Of a stretch of 49,763 nt of DNA, positions 36,080 through 45,090 are shown piece by piece (the first letter of the stretch is position 1; every line of letters begins with the position of its first letter). The position numbers and the translations under genes are program-made. Source of the DNA: JALCOL01 sp022649665 (GTDB taxonomy: Bacteria; Bacillota; Bacilli; Lactobacillales; Enterococcaceae). The notes under the pieces are model-generated. The model was not told the DNA's origin and made no database searches. It saw only the letters and a list, made by a program, of their open reading frames with translations. The stretch lies in the NCBI GenBank assembly GCA_030372335.1, contig JAUDCW010000017.1; one strand, written 5' to 3'.

Positions 36080-36661
36080 ATGGAATTGATATTAGCTTCT
36101 CAATCTCCACGCCGCAGAGAGCTCTTGAAACGCATCGTAAACGAAGACTTTCAAGTATCTCCGGCAGAAATCGATGAAAGTATGGTCGGTTATTCTGATC
36201 CGAAACAGTATGTACTGGCGATGGCTCATGCAAAAGCCGCAAAAGTTGCTGAACAGAATCCCGCAGCGATCGTGATCGGCTGTGATACGATCGTCACGAT
36301 CAATGATGAAATTTTAGGAAAACCGCTCGACCGCGAAGATGCATCAGGGATCTTGCATCTATTAAGCGGACAGACGCACATCGTTTATACAGCGGTCGTG
36401 ATCCAGCAAGGAATCAAGTTGGCTGAAGCTGTCGTTCCTTGTGAAGTGACCTTCTGGGATCTGACTGATCAAGAAATCGATAATTATTTGCTGACAGATG
36501 AATATGCGGATAAAGCCGGTGCTTACGGGATCCAAGATCAAGGGGCGCTGCTGGTCAAAAGTGTTTGCGGCGACTACTATAGTGTCGTCGGCTTTCCGGT
36601 CGCGACCGTCGCCCGGATGCTGAAAGATTTTGAACAACCGAGAATCTTGAAAGCGCAGTGA
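36080..36661 (+). CDS. maf: Maf-family nucleotide pyrophosphatase
   Basis: The 193-residue protein opens with MELILASQSPRRRELL, the Maf phosphate-binding signature S-x-S-P-R-R-x-x-L. It also has VIGCDTIVTINDEILGKP, with the catalytic Asp, and KAGAYGIQDQGALLV. Maf proteins hydrolyse non-canonical or modified (d)NTPs such as dTTP and UTP analogues, and overexpression blocks septation. It lies 24 bases after mutL, so a house-cleaning role alongside mismatch repair is plausible. A strong terminator follows at once. Confidence 0.95.
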   Translation: MELILASQSPRRRELLKRIVNEDFQVSPAEIDESMVGYSDPKQYVLAMAHAKAAKVAEQNPAAIVIGCDTIVTINDEILGKPLDREDASGILHLLSGQTHIVYTAVVIQQGIKLAEAVVPCEVTFWDLTDQEIDNYLLTDEYADKAGAYGIQDQGALLVKSVCGDYYSVVGFPVATVARMLKDFEQPRILKAQ

Positions 36662-36664
36662 AGC

Positions 36665-36704
36665 AAAGAAGAGGCTGGGACAATTTTATCCCAGCCTCTT
36701 CTTT
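36665..36704. terminator. bidirectional terminator between maf and yfhO
   Basis: AAAGAAGAGGCTGGGA and TCCCAGCCTCTTCTTT form a perfect 16-bp stem with an 8-base loop and T tracts on both strands. The GGCTGGGACA form is common in enterococci. Confidence 0.9.
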
Positions 36705-36708
36705 TTGT

Positions 36709-39303
36709 TTAAAGGCGCGCATCGCGCCGTTTGACCACGGTATGAAAGACTGTGAAAAGTGCGAGACAGCCGATAAAGAGCAGGATGCCGAGTTTCATGC
36801 CGTACGGGAAATATTTCAGTTCGATTTGGTGCTTGCCTTGCGGGATATCGAGGAGAATAAACGCATTCCGCAGTTTTTTGATCGAGACTTCTTTACCGTC
36901 AAGATAGGCTTTCCAACCTTTATCATATGGGATCGTTGTGACAAGTGTCTGCGCATGATCAGCCGTGATCGTTCCGTGCACACTGCGTTTACCGGCTTTC
37001 AAGTCAACCGCTTGTTTTTGGATCTTATCGACATCTTGCTGAAAAGTCGGTGTATCAAGAAGCAGCACTTTCGGGGTCATGAAGCTGATACTTTTGGTGC
37101 CGTAAAAACTTACAGTGAAGCTGACCGTGGCTTCTGCCGGGTAGTAGCCTAAATTGTAATATTGACCGGTGATCCCGATCTCGGATTCGCGGCGTACCCC
37201 GCCAACATCGATCGTTGCCGAAGAGCTTTCCAGCTCATTGAAATCAAGCGGATATAAACTGAAATAAGCCTGCGTTTTTGCCGGGACCGTGATCTGATAA
37301 GTGATCTCTTTTGCGATATTTCGTTTTTTTTCTTTGAATGTCACGCCGATGTCCGAATTGACGATCTCCGTATTATTCGTTGTTTCAACGATCGGGTAAG
37401 CAAACTGGTAATACTGTGAAGTGCTGTCTGCCAAGACATGGAAAAGCGAAGTTTGAGTTCCCAAATTGTCATTGGGAAGGGCGCGAAAGCGCTGGATCGT
37501 ATTTTCTGCTAAGAAGCCGAGCGGCAGCGCATTTTGATTTTGATAAAGCTGATAATTTTTTGTATGATTTTCCTGAGTGTAGCCGTATTTTTGCGGGTCG
37601 TCTTTGGCGATATTATAGCGGATGCCCATCAAAGTGTCGGCCAGAAGGGTATTGTTCGCATACCGCAGATTCAAATTTGTGCCGCGCGAGCGAAAGCCTA
37701 AATCATTTAAAAATCCTGAAGAATTTCGGTTGCGGATCGAAGAAAAAAACGAAAGACCGTGATAGCCGTAATTGATCGCATCATTGGCGGAAACGCTGTC
37801 CAAGTTTTCTAAACGATAAAAATCAGTTTCCTGCTTTTGCGCGGAATCGACCAGGGTTTTGATCTCGGGATATGGTTCACTGTAAAGGCTTCGCGATGCA
37901 TAATTCCAATCAGTCAAAATGCCGTTGATCATGAAAGCACCGTTGCCGATCGCCTCGCAGCACATCACGATCGCTAAAAGATAGACGAATTGCTTCATCG
38001 TGAGTTTTCCTTTGAATGCTAAAATACTCAAAGCCAGATAGACCGCGATCAAGCCGAGCGTGACACCGATCGACCAAGGGGTAAGGTAGGCGTATTTTTT
38101 ATGGCGCAAGACGACGACCGCGATGATCAGCAGGACCCAAAGCGCGCTCAAAAAGTAAAGATGGAATTTTTCTTGTGGAACGAACGCTGCCACACCGCGC
38201 AAGCCGCTTGAAGCGACTAAAAAAGAAAACAGGAAGGCAAAGCGGAACAAGAACATATTCGGGGCGTGCATGCCGTGCCAGAATAAATTCAGCGGCTGCA
38301 AATAAAAGCTAGCGATCAAGACCGCAAAAAGCGCCCCATAGACGATTTTTATGCGCAGCGAGATCCGGCGGGCACAAAAGAAATAAAGCGCCGCCAGCCA
38401 CGGAACGATGCCAACATAAATAAAAGGGATCGAGCCGTATTTGGTGTTGTCGTAAACACCGAACATATTTTTTACGATCAAATCGCCCCAGTTGGTCGCC
38501 TCAGTTTTAAGCTGGGTGATGCTGTTCAACGTTTCGCCGTTGAAATGCAGATCCATCACCGCCGGCAGAATAATGACCATCGCGGCACCGCCGGCTAACA
38601 GCGCAGTGACAAAAAAGCGCAGGATCCGTTTACGCGTGTGTTTCCAATCGGTGATCGTCCGCAGACAGAAGTAAAGGAAGGAAAAAATCGCGATCATAAA
38701 GCCGAAATAAAAGCTGGTCAAAAACAAAAGCAGGTAGCTGGCAAACAATAAGCCGGTTTTGCCGGAAGAAAGCAGGCGGTCGATCCCTAAGATCACGAGC
38801 GGCAGATAAATATAGGCATCGATCCACATGATCAGCTCGGAATGTGCTAACGCGAAACTCATTAAAGCATAACACGTCGAAAAACTGAGCTGGATCCAGC
38901 GGCTTGTTTGGAACTGCCGGCCGTAAAGCCAGAAGCTGACGCCGCAGCAGCCGATTTTAAGCAGCGTCAAAAAGTACAGAGCGTCGGGCATATTGACATT
39001 TTTGAAGAAAAATACGAGCGGCGTAAAGATCCCGCCTAAATAATAGGAAGCGAGCGCGATATAATTCAATCCGCCGCCCAGCGCCCAAGTATAAAAGGGG
39101 CTCTGATCTCCGCGGAGCATGTTGCGGTAGCTGGCGAAAAAATTACTGAATTGGGAAAAAGCATCGCTGGCTAACGTGCTGCGCGCGCTTCCCGGATAGA
39201 TACCAAAGCCGACGTAGATCCCGCAAAGTCCGATCACAGGAATCAAAAAGGCTAAAAGCAGCGAATATTTATTTTGTTTCACGAAAGCGGCAAGTCGTTT
39301 CAA
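36709..39303 (-). CDS. YfhO-family polytopic membrane protein
   Basis: The TTG at 39303 is taken as start because AGGAGG lies just upstream on the minus strand; the longer frame to 39372 has no site. The 864-residue protein has about 13 membrane segments in the N-terminal ~500 residues. A large extracytoplasmic domain (about 490-820) and a last membrane segment before the basic tail VVKRRDARL complete it. GIYPGSARSTLASDAFSQF, near the start, and the C-terminal YDKGWKAYLDGKEV are YfhO landmarks. YfhO proteins are GT-C-like glycosyltransferase relatives, linked in Bacillus and Listeria to glycosylation of teichoic acids. The specific polymer here is unknown. Confidence 0.88.
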   Translation of the reverse strand: MKRLAAFVKQNKYSLLLAFLIPVIGLCGIYVGFGIYPGSARSTLASDAFSQFSNFFASYRNMLRGDQSPFYTWALGGGLNYIALASYYLGGIFTPLVFFFKNVNMPDALYFLTLLKIGCCGVSFWLYGRQFQTSRWIQLSFSTCYALMSFALAHSELIMWIDAYIYLPLVILGIDRLLSSGKTGLLFASYLLLFLTSFYFGFMIAIFSFLYFCLRTITDWKHTRKRILRFFVTALLAGGAAMVIILPAVMDLHFNGETLNSITQLKTEATNWGDLIVKNMFGVYDNTKYGSIPFIYVGIVPWLAALYFFCARRISLRIKIVYGALFAVLIASFYLQPLNLFWHGMHAPNMFLFRFAFLFSFLVASSGLRGVAAFVPQEKFHLYFLSALWVLLIIAVVVLRHKKYAYLTPWSIGVTLGLIAVYLALSILAFKGKLTMKQFVYLLAIVMCCEAIGNGAFMINGILTDWNYASRSLYSEPYPEIKTLVDSAQKQETDFYRLENLDSVSANDAINYGYHGLSFFSSIRNRNSSGFLNDLGFRSRGTNLNLRYANNTLLADTLMGIRYNIAKDDPQKYGYTQENHTKNYQLYQNQNALPLGFLAENTIQRFRALPNDNLGTQTSLFHVLADSTSQYYQFAYPIVETTNNTEIVNSDIGVTFKEKKRNIAKEITYQITVPAKTQAYFSLYPLDFNELESSSATIDVGGVRRESEIGITGQYYNLGYYPAEATVSFTVSFYGTKSISFMTPKVLLLDTPTFQQDVDKIQKQAVDLKAGKRSVHGTITADHAQTLVTTIPYDKGWKAYLDGKEVSIKKLRNAFILLDIPQGKHQIELKYFPYGMKLGILLFIGCLALFTVFHTVVKRRDARL

Positions 39304-39409
39304 GATACATCCTCCTCGGTTGAAAATCCCCCTTATTTTAACATAAATCATGGGTATATGAAGGGAAGACATCGACCAGCTTTACAAAATCTCAAAGACA
39401 AATCACCGT

Positions 39410-39438
39410 TTGACATCCATTTTAAATGATGTTATTAT
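39410..39438 (+). promoter_or_regulatory. strong promoter upstream of the dut leader or small RNA
   Basis: TTGACA (39410-39415), 17 bases and TATTAT (39433-39438). Predicted start at about 39445, about 190 bases before dut. Confidence 0.75.
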
Positions 39439-39444
39439 TCAGCT

Positions 39445-39560
39445 CGTAACGGCGAGTTCATAGGCTTGACTTGGAGACAATCCAGCACATATATTTTTCG
39501 TCACGATTCAGCGGAGTTTTTTCGACCGGAAGAGAGGTTGAAGAAACTCCTTTGTTTTTT
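39445..39560 (+). ncRNA. candidate small RNA or attenuated leader upstream of dut
   Basis: Between the promoter and a strong terminator lie about 115 bases without an open frame of note. The 5' part can form CTCG/CGAG (about 39443-39456) and TGGA/TCCA (about 39472-39484) hairpins. I do not recognise a known family: there is no T-box, purine, TPP, SAM, FMN or SRP signature. It could be an independent small RNA or a regulated leader that reads on into dut. Confidence 0.5.
39513..39560 (+). terminator. intrinsic terminator within the dut leader
   Basis: GGAGTTTTTTCGACC pairs with GGTTGAAGAAACTCC (two mismatches) around an 8-base loop, followed by TTTGTTTTTT. Confidence 0.8.
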
Positions 39561-39601
39561 ACTTAAATAAAGAGGTCCAGTCCCCCGAATGTTCGGAGAT
39601 A

Positions 39602-39610
39602 TGCTAAAAT
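39602..39610 (+). promoter_or_regulatory. possible proximal dut promoter (extended -10)
   Basis: TGCTAAAAT at 39602-39610 is an extended -10, without a recognisable -35. It could start a short-leader dut transcript independent of the upstream terminator, though the gap to the dut ribosome binding site is small. Confidence 0.3.
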
Positions 39611-39637
39611 AATGAAATAAGCAGAGGAGTTTTATTA

Positions 39638-40117
39638 ATGGAGAGAATCCGCGGATTTGAAGTTGTTTCAAGTTTTGAAGGACAAGCGATCGAACTGCCA
39701 AAACGCGCGAGCACACATGCAGCCGGCTATGATCTGCAAGCAGCCGAAACGATCGAGCTGCCGAGTATCTGGGAAACGTTGAAAGCCGGCGGGACGCCCC
39801 AAGCCGTTTTGGTCGCGACCGGTGTCAAAGCTTATATGGCTCCTGACGAATATCTCGAACTGGTCAATCGCTCAAGCGGGTCATTAAAGCGTAATTTAAT
39901 AGTAGCGAACGGTGTCGGCGTGATCGACAGCGATTACTACAATAATCCCGGCAATGAAGGGCACATTTATTTTCAATTTTACAATTTCAATCCAAGCGCT
40001 TTTGTGATCGAAAAAGGCGAGCGTATCGGCCAGGGGATCTTCAAACGATTCCTGCTTGCTGACAGCGACGAAACGCTGGGCAAGCGCATCGGCGGATTTG
40101 GTTCTTCAGGGAAGTAA
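39638..40117 (+). CDS. dut: dUTP diphosphatase (trimeric dUTPase)
   Basis: The 159-residue protein hydrolyses dUTP to dUMP, keeping uracil out of DNA and feeding dTMP synthesis. Motifs in order are AAGYDLQA (motif 1), NRSSGSLKR (motif 2), GVGVIDSDYYNNPGNEG (motif 3), ERIGQGIF (motif 4) and RIGGFGSSG (motif 5, the flexible C-terminal arm). The motif 3 YYNNPGNEG insert is of the form seen in Gram-positive and phage enzymes. GAGGAG precedes the ATG. radA starts 9 bases after its stop. Confidence 0.95.
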   Translation: MERIRGFEVVSSFEGQAIELPKRASTHAAGYDLQAAETIELPSIWETLKAGGTPQAVLVATGVKAYMAPDEYLELVNRSSGSLKRNLIVANGVGVIDSDYYNNPGNEGHIYFQFYNFNPSAFVIEKGERIGQGIFKRFLLADSDETLGKRIGGFGSSGK

Positions 40118-40126
40118 GGAGTTTGT

Positions 40127-41497
40127 ATGGCAAAAAGAAAAACCCAATTTGTTTGCCAAAATTGCGGCTACACGTCTCCTAAATATTTAGGGCGGTGTCC
40201 GAATTGCGGCGAATGGAATACTTTAGTAGAAGAGATGCCGGAAGAAAAAAAAGATTCGCGGTCGCGTGTTTCGTTGACCGGCGAAGCGAGCCGTCCTTTG
40301 GCACTCAATCAAGTGGCTGTTCAAAAAGAGCCGCGTGTGAAAACCGAGATGTTGGAGTTCAACCGTGTTTTGGGCGGCGGCGTTGTGCCCGGCTCATTAG
40401 TTTTGATCGGCGGCGATCCCGGGATCGGAAAATCGACGCTTCTTCTGCAAATGTCGCAGCAGCTTTCACTTCTCGGCGATAAAGTGCTGTATGTTTCCGG
40501 GGAAGAAAGCGCCTTTCAGATCAAGCTCCGAGCAGAACGCCTCGGGGTCGATGAAGGGAATTTTTATGTTTATGCTGAAACGGATATGGACCGCATCCAG
40601 CAGGCGATCCAGGATATCCAGCCGCAATATGTGATCATTGATTCCATCCAAACCATGATGCAGCCCGAGATCACGAGTGCGGCCGGCAGCGTTTCGCAAG
40701 TCCGCGAAACGACCGCCGAGCTTTTGAAGATCGCTAAGACGAATCAGATCGCGATCTTTATTGTGGGCCATGTCACGAAAGAAGGCAGCATCGCCGGGCC
40801 GCGGATGCTGGAGCATATGGTCGATACTGTTTTGTATTTTGAAGGCGACCGCCACCATATGTATCGCATTTTGCGGGCCGTCAAAAACCGCTTCGGTTCA
40901 ACGAACGAGATCGGGATCTTTGAAATGAAAGACCGCGGCTTGAGCGAAGTCGCTAACCCGTCCGAAGCCTTTTTGGAAGAGCGCCTGCCGGGTTCGACCG
41001 GCTCTTCGATCGTCGTTGCAATGGAAGGAACGCGTCCGATTCTGGCGGAGATCCAAGCGCTGGTCACGCCGACGATGTTCGGCAACGCCAAGCGGACAAC
41101 GACCGGGCTGGACTATAACCGCGTGGCGCTGATCATGGCGGTCCTTGAAAAGCGGGCCGGCCTGATGCTCCAAAACCAGGATGCCTTCTTGAAAGCAGCC
41201 GGCGGCGTCAAATTGAATGAACCGGCGATCGATCTGGCGATCGCGGTCAGCATCGCTTCCAGCTACAAAGAACAGGGGACGGATCCGCGCGCTTGCTTTG
41301 TCGGCGAGATCGGTCTGACCGGCGAGATCCGGCGGGTCTCCCGAATCGAACAGCGGATCGGCGAAGCGGAGAAACTTGGCTTCACCAAAATTTTTGTGCC
41401 GAAAAACAATGTCGAAACTAGTGAGATGAATCACAAGATTCAGATCACGGAGGTGGCAACACTTGCGGAGACGCTGCGGCAATGTTTTCAAAAATAA
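40127..41497 (+). CDS. radA: DNA repair protein RadA
   Basis: The 456-residue protein has an N-terminal zinc finger with Cys-10, Cys-13, Cys-24 and Cys-27. The RecA-like ATPase follows with Walker A GGDPGIGKST at 95-104, and the diagnostic KNRFGSTNEIG. A Lon-like C-terminal domain (GLDYNRVALIMAVLEKRAG; FVGEIGLTGEIRRV) ends it. RadA is a helicase-like branch-migration factor in recombination and, in streptococci, in natural transformation. It is co-transcribed with dut and probably with the PIN/TRAM gene. Confidence 0.96.
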   Translation: MAKRKTQFVCQNCGYTSPKYLGRCPNCGEWNTLVEEMPEEKKDSRSRVSLTGEASRPLALNQVAVQKEPRVKTEMLEFNRVLGGGVVPGSLVLIGGDPGIGKSTLLLQMSQQLSLLGDKVLYVSGEESAFQIKLRAERLGVDEGNFYVYAETDMDRIQQAIQDIQPQYVIIDSIQTMMQPEITSAAGSVSQVRETTAELLKIAKTNQIAIFIVGHVTKEGSIAGPRMLEHMVDTVLYFEGDRHHMYRILRAVKNRFGSTNEIGIFEMKDRGLSEVANPSEAFLEERLPGSTGSSIVVAMEGTRPILAEIQALVTPTMFGNAKRTTTGLDYNRVALIMAVLEKRAGLMLQNQDAFLKAAGGVKLNEPAIDLAIAVSIASSYKEQGTDPRACFVGEIGLTGEIRRVSRIEQRIGEAEKLGFTKIFVPKNNVETSEMNHKIQITEVATLAETLRQCFQK

Positions 41498-41528
41498 ATC
41501 GATCAAAATTTGAAAGGAGGAATGTCGA

Positions 41529-42674
41529 ATGCCAAAAAGAATTTTAATGATCTTGTTCGCGCTTGTCGGCGCCTCGATCGGCGGGACGTTTCTGCCGTAC
41601 TTCTGGCAGCTCGTCGGCGTCAATGGGGTAGTCTGGCTCGATAATGTTTTCACCAACAGTATTCTCGGCGCACTTATTTTTTTCTTAATTTCACTAATGA
41701 TCGTCGAGCCGGTTTTGCGCGGCATCAAAAGAATCGAAAAGCAATTGGCAGATTTGAGTATGGGTTCCCTTTTGTTCGGGAGCATCGGCACGATCATCGG
41801 TCTTTTATTAGGGGCATTGATCTCACTGCCGTTTTACCAGCTGCGGATCCCGTTTTTGAATAATGTTTTTCCGGGGCTTTTGATCGTGCTGGCAGGCTAC
41901 TTAGGCTTGCGGATGGGATCGACCCGCACAGATGATCTGCTAAAATTGTTCGGCGGCCGCAAAAAAGAAAAAGCAGCACAAGGCGAAATGCTGGAGCGGC
42001 GTGCGGACGATAATTTTCACAAATTCAAGATCCTTGATACCAGTGTGATCATCGATGGACGGATCTACGACATCGCTAAAACCGGATTTTTAGAAGGGGT
42101 GCTGCTCGTTCCAAAATTCGTCTTATATGAACTGCAGTATATCGCCGACTCCGGTGACAGTTTGAAACGTGTTCGCGGGCGGCGCGGATTGGATATTTTG
42201 AACGCGCTCCAAAAAGAAGATGACATCCATATGGAAATGTATGAAGGCGACTTTGAGGATATCGCTGAAGTCGATGCAAAGCTGCTCAAACTCGCAAAAC
42301 TTTTGGACGGAGTCGTCGTGACGAATGATTACAATTTGAATAAAGTCGCAGAATTCCAAAATGTGCCGGTCTTGAATATCAATGCGCTCGCTAATGCGGT
42401 GAAACCGGTCGTGATCCCGGGCGAGACGATGACGGTCCAAGTCGTCAAAGATGGGACTGAGCGCCAGCAAGGAGTCGCTTATTTGGATGACGGCACGATG
42501 GTCGTCGTTGAAGACGGACATTATTTCATGAATCAGCGGCTTGAAGTCGTTGTCACAAGTGCGCTGCAAACTGCGGCAGGACGAATGATCTTCGCTAAGC
42601 CGGCTCATGCGCAGAAAAATATCAAAGATTCGCAGAAAAGTTCACCGAAAGGCATCTCGCACGCCGCAAAATAA
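41529..42674 (+). CDS. PIN/TRAM-domain membrane protein (YacL-like)
   Basis: The 381-residue protein has four membrane segments in about residues 5-135. A PIN-like nuclease domain follows, opening FKILDTSVIIDGRIYDIAKTG with the first catalytic Asp; further acidic residues come in DSGDSLKRVRGRRGLDIL and VVTNDYNLNKVA. A TRAM domain, seen in GETMTVQVVKDG and GVAYLDDGTMVVVEDG, completes it. TRAM suggests RNA binding, so it may be a membrane-bound ribonuclease. The name YacL comes from the matching Bacillus neighbourhood near radA and gltX. AAAGGAGG precedes the ATG. Confidence 0.9.
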   Translation: MPKRILMILFALVGASIGGTFLPYFWQLVGVNGVVWLDNVFTNSILGALIFFLISLMIVEPVLRGIKRIEKQLADLSMGSLLFGSIGTIIGLLLGALISLPFYQLRIPFLNNVFPGLLIVLAGYLGLRMGSTRTDDLLKLFGGRKKEKAAQGEMLERRADDNFHKFKILDTSVIIDGRIYDIAKTGFLEGVLLVPKFVLYELQYIADSGDSLKRVRGRRGLDILNALQKEDDIHMEMYEGDFEDIAEVDAKLLKLAKLLDGVVVTNDYNLNKVAEFQNVPVLNINALANAVKPVVIPGETMTVQVVKDGTERQQGVAYLDDGTMVVVEDGHYFMNQRLEVVVTSALQTAAGRMIFAKPAHAQKNIKDSQKSSPKGISHAAK

Positions 42675-42826
42675 GCGAAACTGCTTGATTTTTCAATTTT
42701 GAAGCGGGCGGCGCTTTACTATTATCCACTTTGATTGTACAATTTTAGCTGACAAGTTTCTTTATCCAAGATAAGAGGCTTCCGCTTCCTGCAACAGGAA
42801 TAAATAAGAAAGAATGGTGTCTTTTC

Positions 42827-44296
42827 ATGAAAAAAATCCGCGTACGCTATGCACCAAGTCCGACCGGACACTTGCATATCGGAAATGCACGAACGGCTTT
42901 ATTCAATTATTTGTTTGCCCGCCACAATGGCGGTGACTTTATCATCCGCATCGAAGATACAGATACGAAACGGAATATCGTCGACGGCGAGAAATCCCAG
43001 CTTGAAAACTTGGCGTGGCTGGGGATCGATTGGGACGAATCTCCTGAGAAACCGGGCGAATACGGGCCATATCGTCAGTCAGAAAGAAAAGATATCTATC
43101 AGCCGCTGATCGATCAGCTTTTGGCCGCAAACCAAGCGTATAAATGCTATTGCACAGAAGATGAGCTGGAAGCCGAACGCGAAGCGCAGCGCGCCCGCGG
43201 AGAAATGCCGCATTATTCCGGCAAATGCGCCCACTTGACGCCAGCGGAACAAGCTGAAAAAGAAGCGGAAGGCCGCGAAGCAGTGATCCGCTTCCGCGTT
43301 CCGAAAAACAGCGAATATGATTTCGTCGACATGGTCAAAGGCCATATCCATTTCGAATCAGACAGTGTTGGCGGCGACTTCGTCATTCAAAAGCGCGACG
43401 GCATGCCGACTTACAACTTTGCGGTGGTTGTCGATGACCATATGATGAGGATCACGCATGTGCTGCGCGGCGACGATCATATTGCCAATACGCCGAAACA
43501 AATGATGATCTATGATGCATTCGGCTGGAAACATCCAGTGTTCGGCCATATGACTTTGATCATCAACTCCGAAACCGGCAAAAAACTCAGCAAACGCGAT
43601 GAATCGATCCTGCAATTTATTGAACAATACCGCGCACTTGGCTACTTGCCGGAAGCGATGTTCAACTTTATCGCGCTTTTGGGCTGGTCGCCGACCGGAG
43701 AAGACGAGATCTTCAGTCAAAAAGAACTCATCAAAGCTTTCGATGCAGACCGCTTGAGCAAATCGCCGGCGGCATTCGATGCGAAGAAGCTCGAATGGGT
43801 CAATAACCAATACATCAAAAAAATCAGTTTGGAACGGTTGACCGAATTGTGCATTCCGTTCTTGGCTGCGGAAGGAAAAGTACCGGCCGATCCAAGTCCG
43901 CAAGAACTTGAATGGATCCAAAAAGTCGTTTCTCTTTATCAGCCGCAAATGAGTTATGCGGCGGAGATCGGTGATTTGTCTGAAATGTTCTTCAATGAAC
44001 ATCCGGTCTTTACTGAAGATGAAAAAGCGATTTTGGCTGCCGATACAGCGGAAACTGTTTTGCGCGCTTTCCGTGAAAAAGTCGAAAAAGCGATCCCGAT
44101 CTTTGACGATCCAAGCGTGTTGAAAGCGATCAAAGAAGTTCAAAAAGAACAAGGGATCAAAGGAAAAAATCTGTACATGCCGATCCGTGTGGCGGTGACC
44201 GGTTCAGCCCACGGGCCTGAGATCGGGGCCGCGCTGGAACTGTTGGGCCGCGAAAAAACATTGAAACATTTAGATAAAGTGCTCGAAAACAAATAA
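42827..44296 (+). CDS. gltX: glutamyl-tRNA synthetase
   Basis: The 489-residue class I synthetase charges tRNA-Glu and, in organisms using GatCAB, also tRNA-Gln. The HIGH motif is HIGN at 17-20 after YAPSPTGHL, and the KMSKS counterpart is KLSKR at 253-257. A Cys pair, CYC, near 106-108 and a Cys after a helix (GKC) are consistent with a zinc knuckle. It lies 152 bases after the PIN/TRAM gene; I saw no T-box or clear promoter in that gap. The cysteine T-box follows it. Confidence 0.97.
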   Translation: MKKIRVRYAPSPTGHLHIGNARTALFNYLFARHNGGDFIIRIEDTDTKRNIVDGEKSQLENLAWLGIDWDESPEKPGEYGPYRQSERKDIYQPLIDQLLAANQAYKCYCTEDELEAEREAQRARGEMPHYSGKCAHLTPAEQAEKEAEGREAVIRFRVPKNSEYDFVDMVKGHIHFESDSVGGDFVIQKRDGMPTYNFAVVVDDHMMRITHVLRGDDHIANTPKQMMIYDAFGWKHPVFGHMTLIINSETGKKLSKRDESILQFIEQYRALGYLPEAMFNFIALLGWSPTGEDEIFSQKELIKAFDADRLSKSPAAFDAKKLEWVNNQYIKKISLERLTELCIPFLAAEGKVPADPSPQELEWIQKVVSLYQPQMSYAAEIGDLSEMFFNEHPVFTEDEKAILAADTAETVLRAFREKVEKAIPIFDDPSVLKAIKEVQKEQGIKGKNLYMPIRVAVTGSAHGPEIGAALELLGREKTLKHLDKVLENK

Positions 44297-44299
44297 ACG

Positions 44300-44515
44300 C
44301 TTTGATAAGAAGAGATCGCCGGAAAAATTTTCAGAGAGTCTGCGCAGGTGAAAGCAGATAATTTTGAACGCGAGTATGCCTCTTAGAGCGGCTGGAGCGA
44401 ATTCAAGTAGCTTCGGACGAAGACTGTTCGTTACACAGCTTAAGCAAAAAGAAAAAGTGGAACCGTGCCAAAAGCACCTTTTGAACAGTCGCAGATTGTT
44501 CAAAAGGTGCTTTTT
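44300..44515 (+). promoter_or_regulatory. T-box leader responding to tRNA-Cys
   Basis: The leader before cysE has a T-box order of elements. A stem I region with AGAGAG and GGTGAAAGC-like conserved bits comes first. The specifier region GAGTATGCC follows, with TGC (Cys) at 44377-44379. The T-box motif is AAGTGGAACCGTGCC (44455-44469), and the terminator is a 15-bp stem AGCACCTTTTGAACA/TGTTCAAAAGGTGCT with a T run (to 44515). Uncharged tRNA-Cys should favour the antiterminator and switch on cysE-cysS and the genes behind them. The exact start of transcription is not seen. Confidence 0.88.
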
Positions 44516-44541
44516 ATCGTTCAGTGAAGGAGGAAGAAGCC

Positions 44542-45090
44542 ATGGGATGGATCAAAAAAGCAGTTGCCGCCACAAAAGCGAATGACCCGGCCGCACGCAA
44601 TACATTGGAGATCGTGCTTACATATCCGGGATTTCACGCCTTGTTTTGGCACCGTTGGCATCATTTTTTGTATCAGCATCATTTGTATTTAATCGCAAAA
44701 ATCGGAGCGCAGTTTTGGCGCTTTTTGACCGGGATCGAGATCCATCCGGGAGCATTGATCGCTGAAGGAGTCTTTATCGACCATGGGATGGGGCTTGTGA
44801 TCGGCGAAACGGCTGAAGTTGAAGCGGGCGTTGTTTTGTATCACGGCGTCACGCTCGGCGGGACCGGGAAAGATACCGGCAAACGTCATCCGACCGTCAG
44901 AAAAGGCGCGATGATCGCGGCCCATGCGCAGATCTTGGGTCCGGTCGTGATCGGCGAACGCGCAAAAGTCGGCGCCGGCGCGGTCGTCTTGAACGATATT
45001 CCGGCCGATGCAACGGCGGTCGGCACACCGGCGAAAGTCGTCCGCTTGAAGGGCAAACGAGTATATCCAGAAAAGGAGTGGAATACATGA
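44542..45090 (+). CDS. cysE: serine O-acetyltransferase
   Basis: The 182-residue protein makes O-acetylserine, the carbon precursor of cysteine. The N-terminal helical part is short, as in Gram-positive enzymes. The left-handed beta-helix of hexapeptide repeats begins near GIEIHPGALIAEGVFIDHGMG, and the active-site His and Asp lie in it (IDHGMGLVIGETAEV; VTLGGTGKDTGKRHP). The ATG at 44542 is preferred over 44524 because AAGGAGG precedes it. It overlaps the cysS start (ATGA). Confidence 0.95.
   Translation: MGWIKKAVAATKANDPAARNTLEIVLTYPGFHALFWHRWHHFLYQHHLYLIAKIGAQFWRFLTGIEIHPGALIAEGVFIDHGMGLVIGETAEVEAGVVLYHGVTLGGTGKDTGKRHPTVRKGAMIAAHAQILGPVVIGERAKVGAGAVVLNDIPADATAVGTPAKVVRLKGKRVYPEKEWNT

Noticed and set aside
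39445..39560. Dut leader as a T-box or other known riboswitch
   Set aside because: No TGGNACC T-box motif, specifier loop or recognisable aptamer core; left as an unassigned RNA.
39585..39596. CCGAATGTTCGG upstream of dut as a LexA (SOS) box
   Set aside because: The Firmicute box needs CGAAC-N4-GTTCG; the spacing here is too short.
42675..42826. Possible T-box or strong promoter before gltX
   Set aside because: No T-box motif or terminator hairpin and no convincing -35/-10 pair could be found in the 152-base gap.
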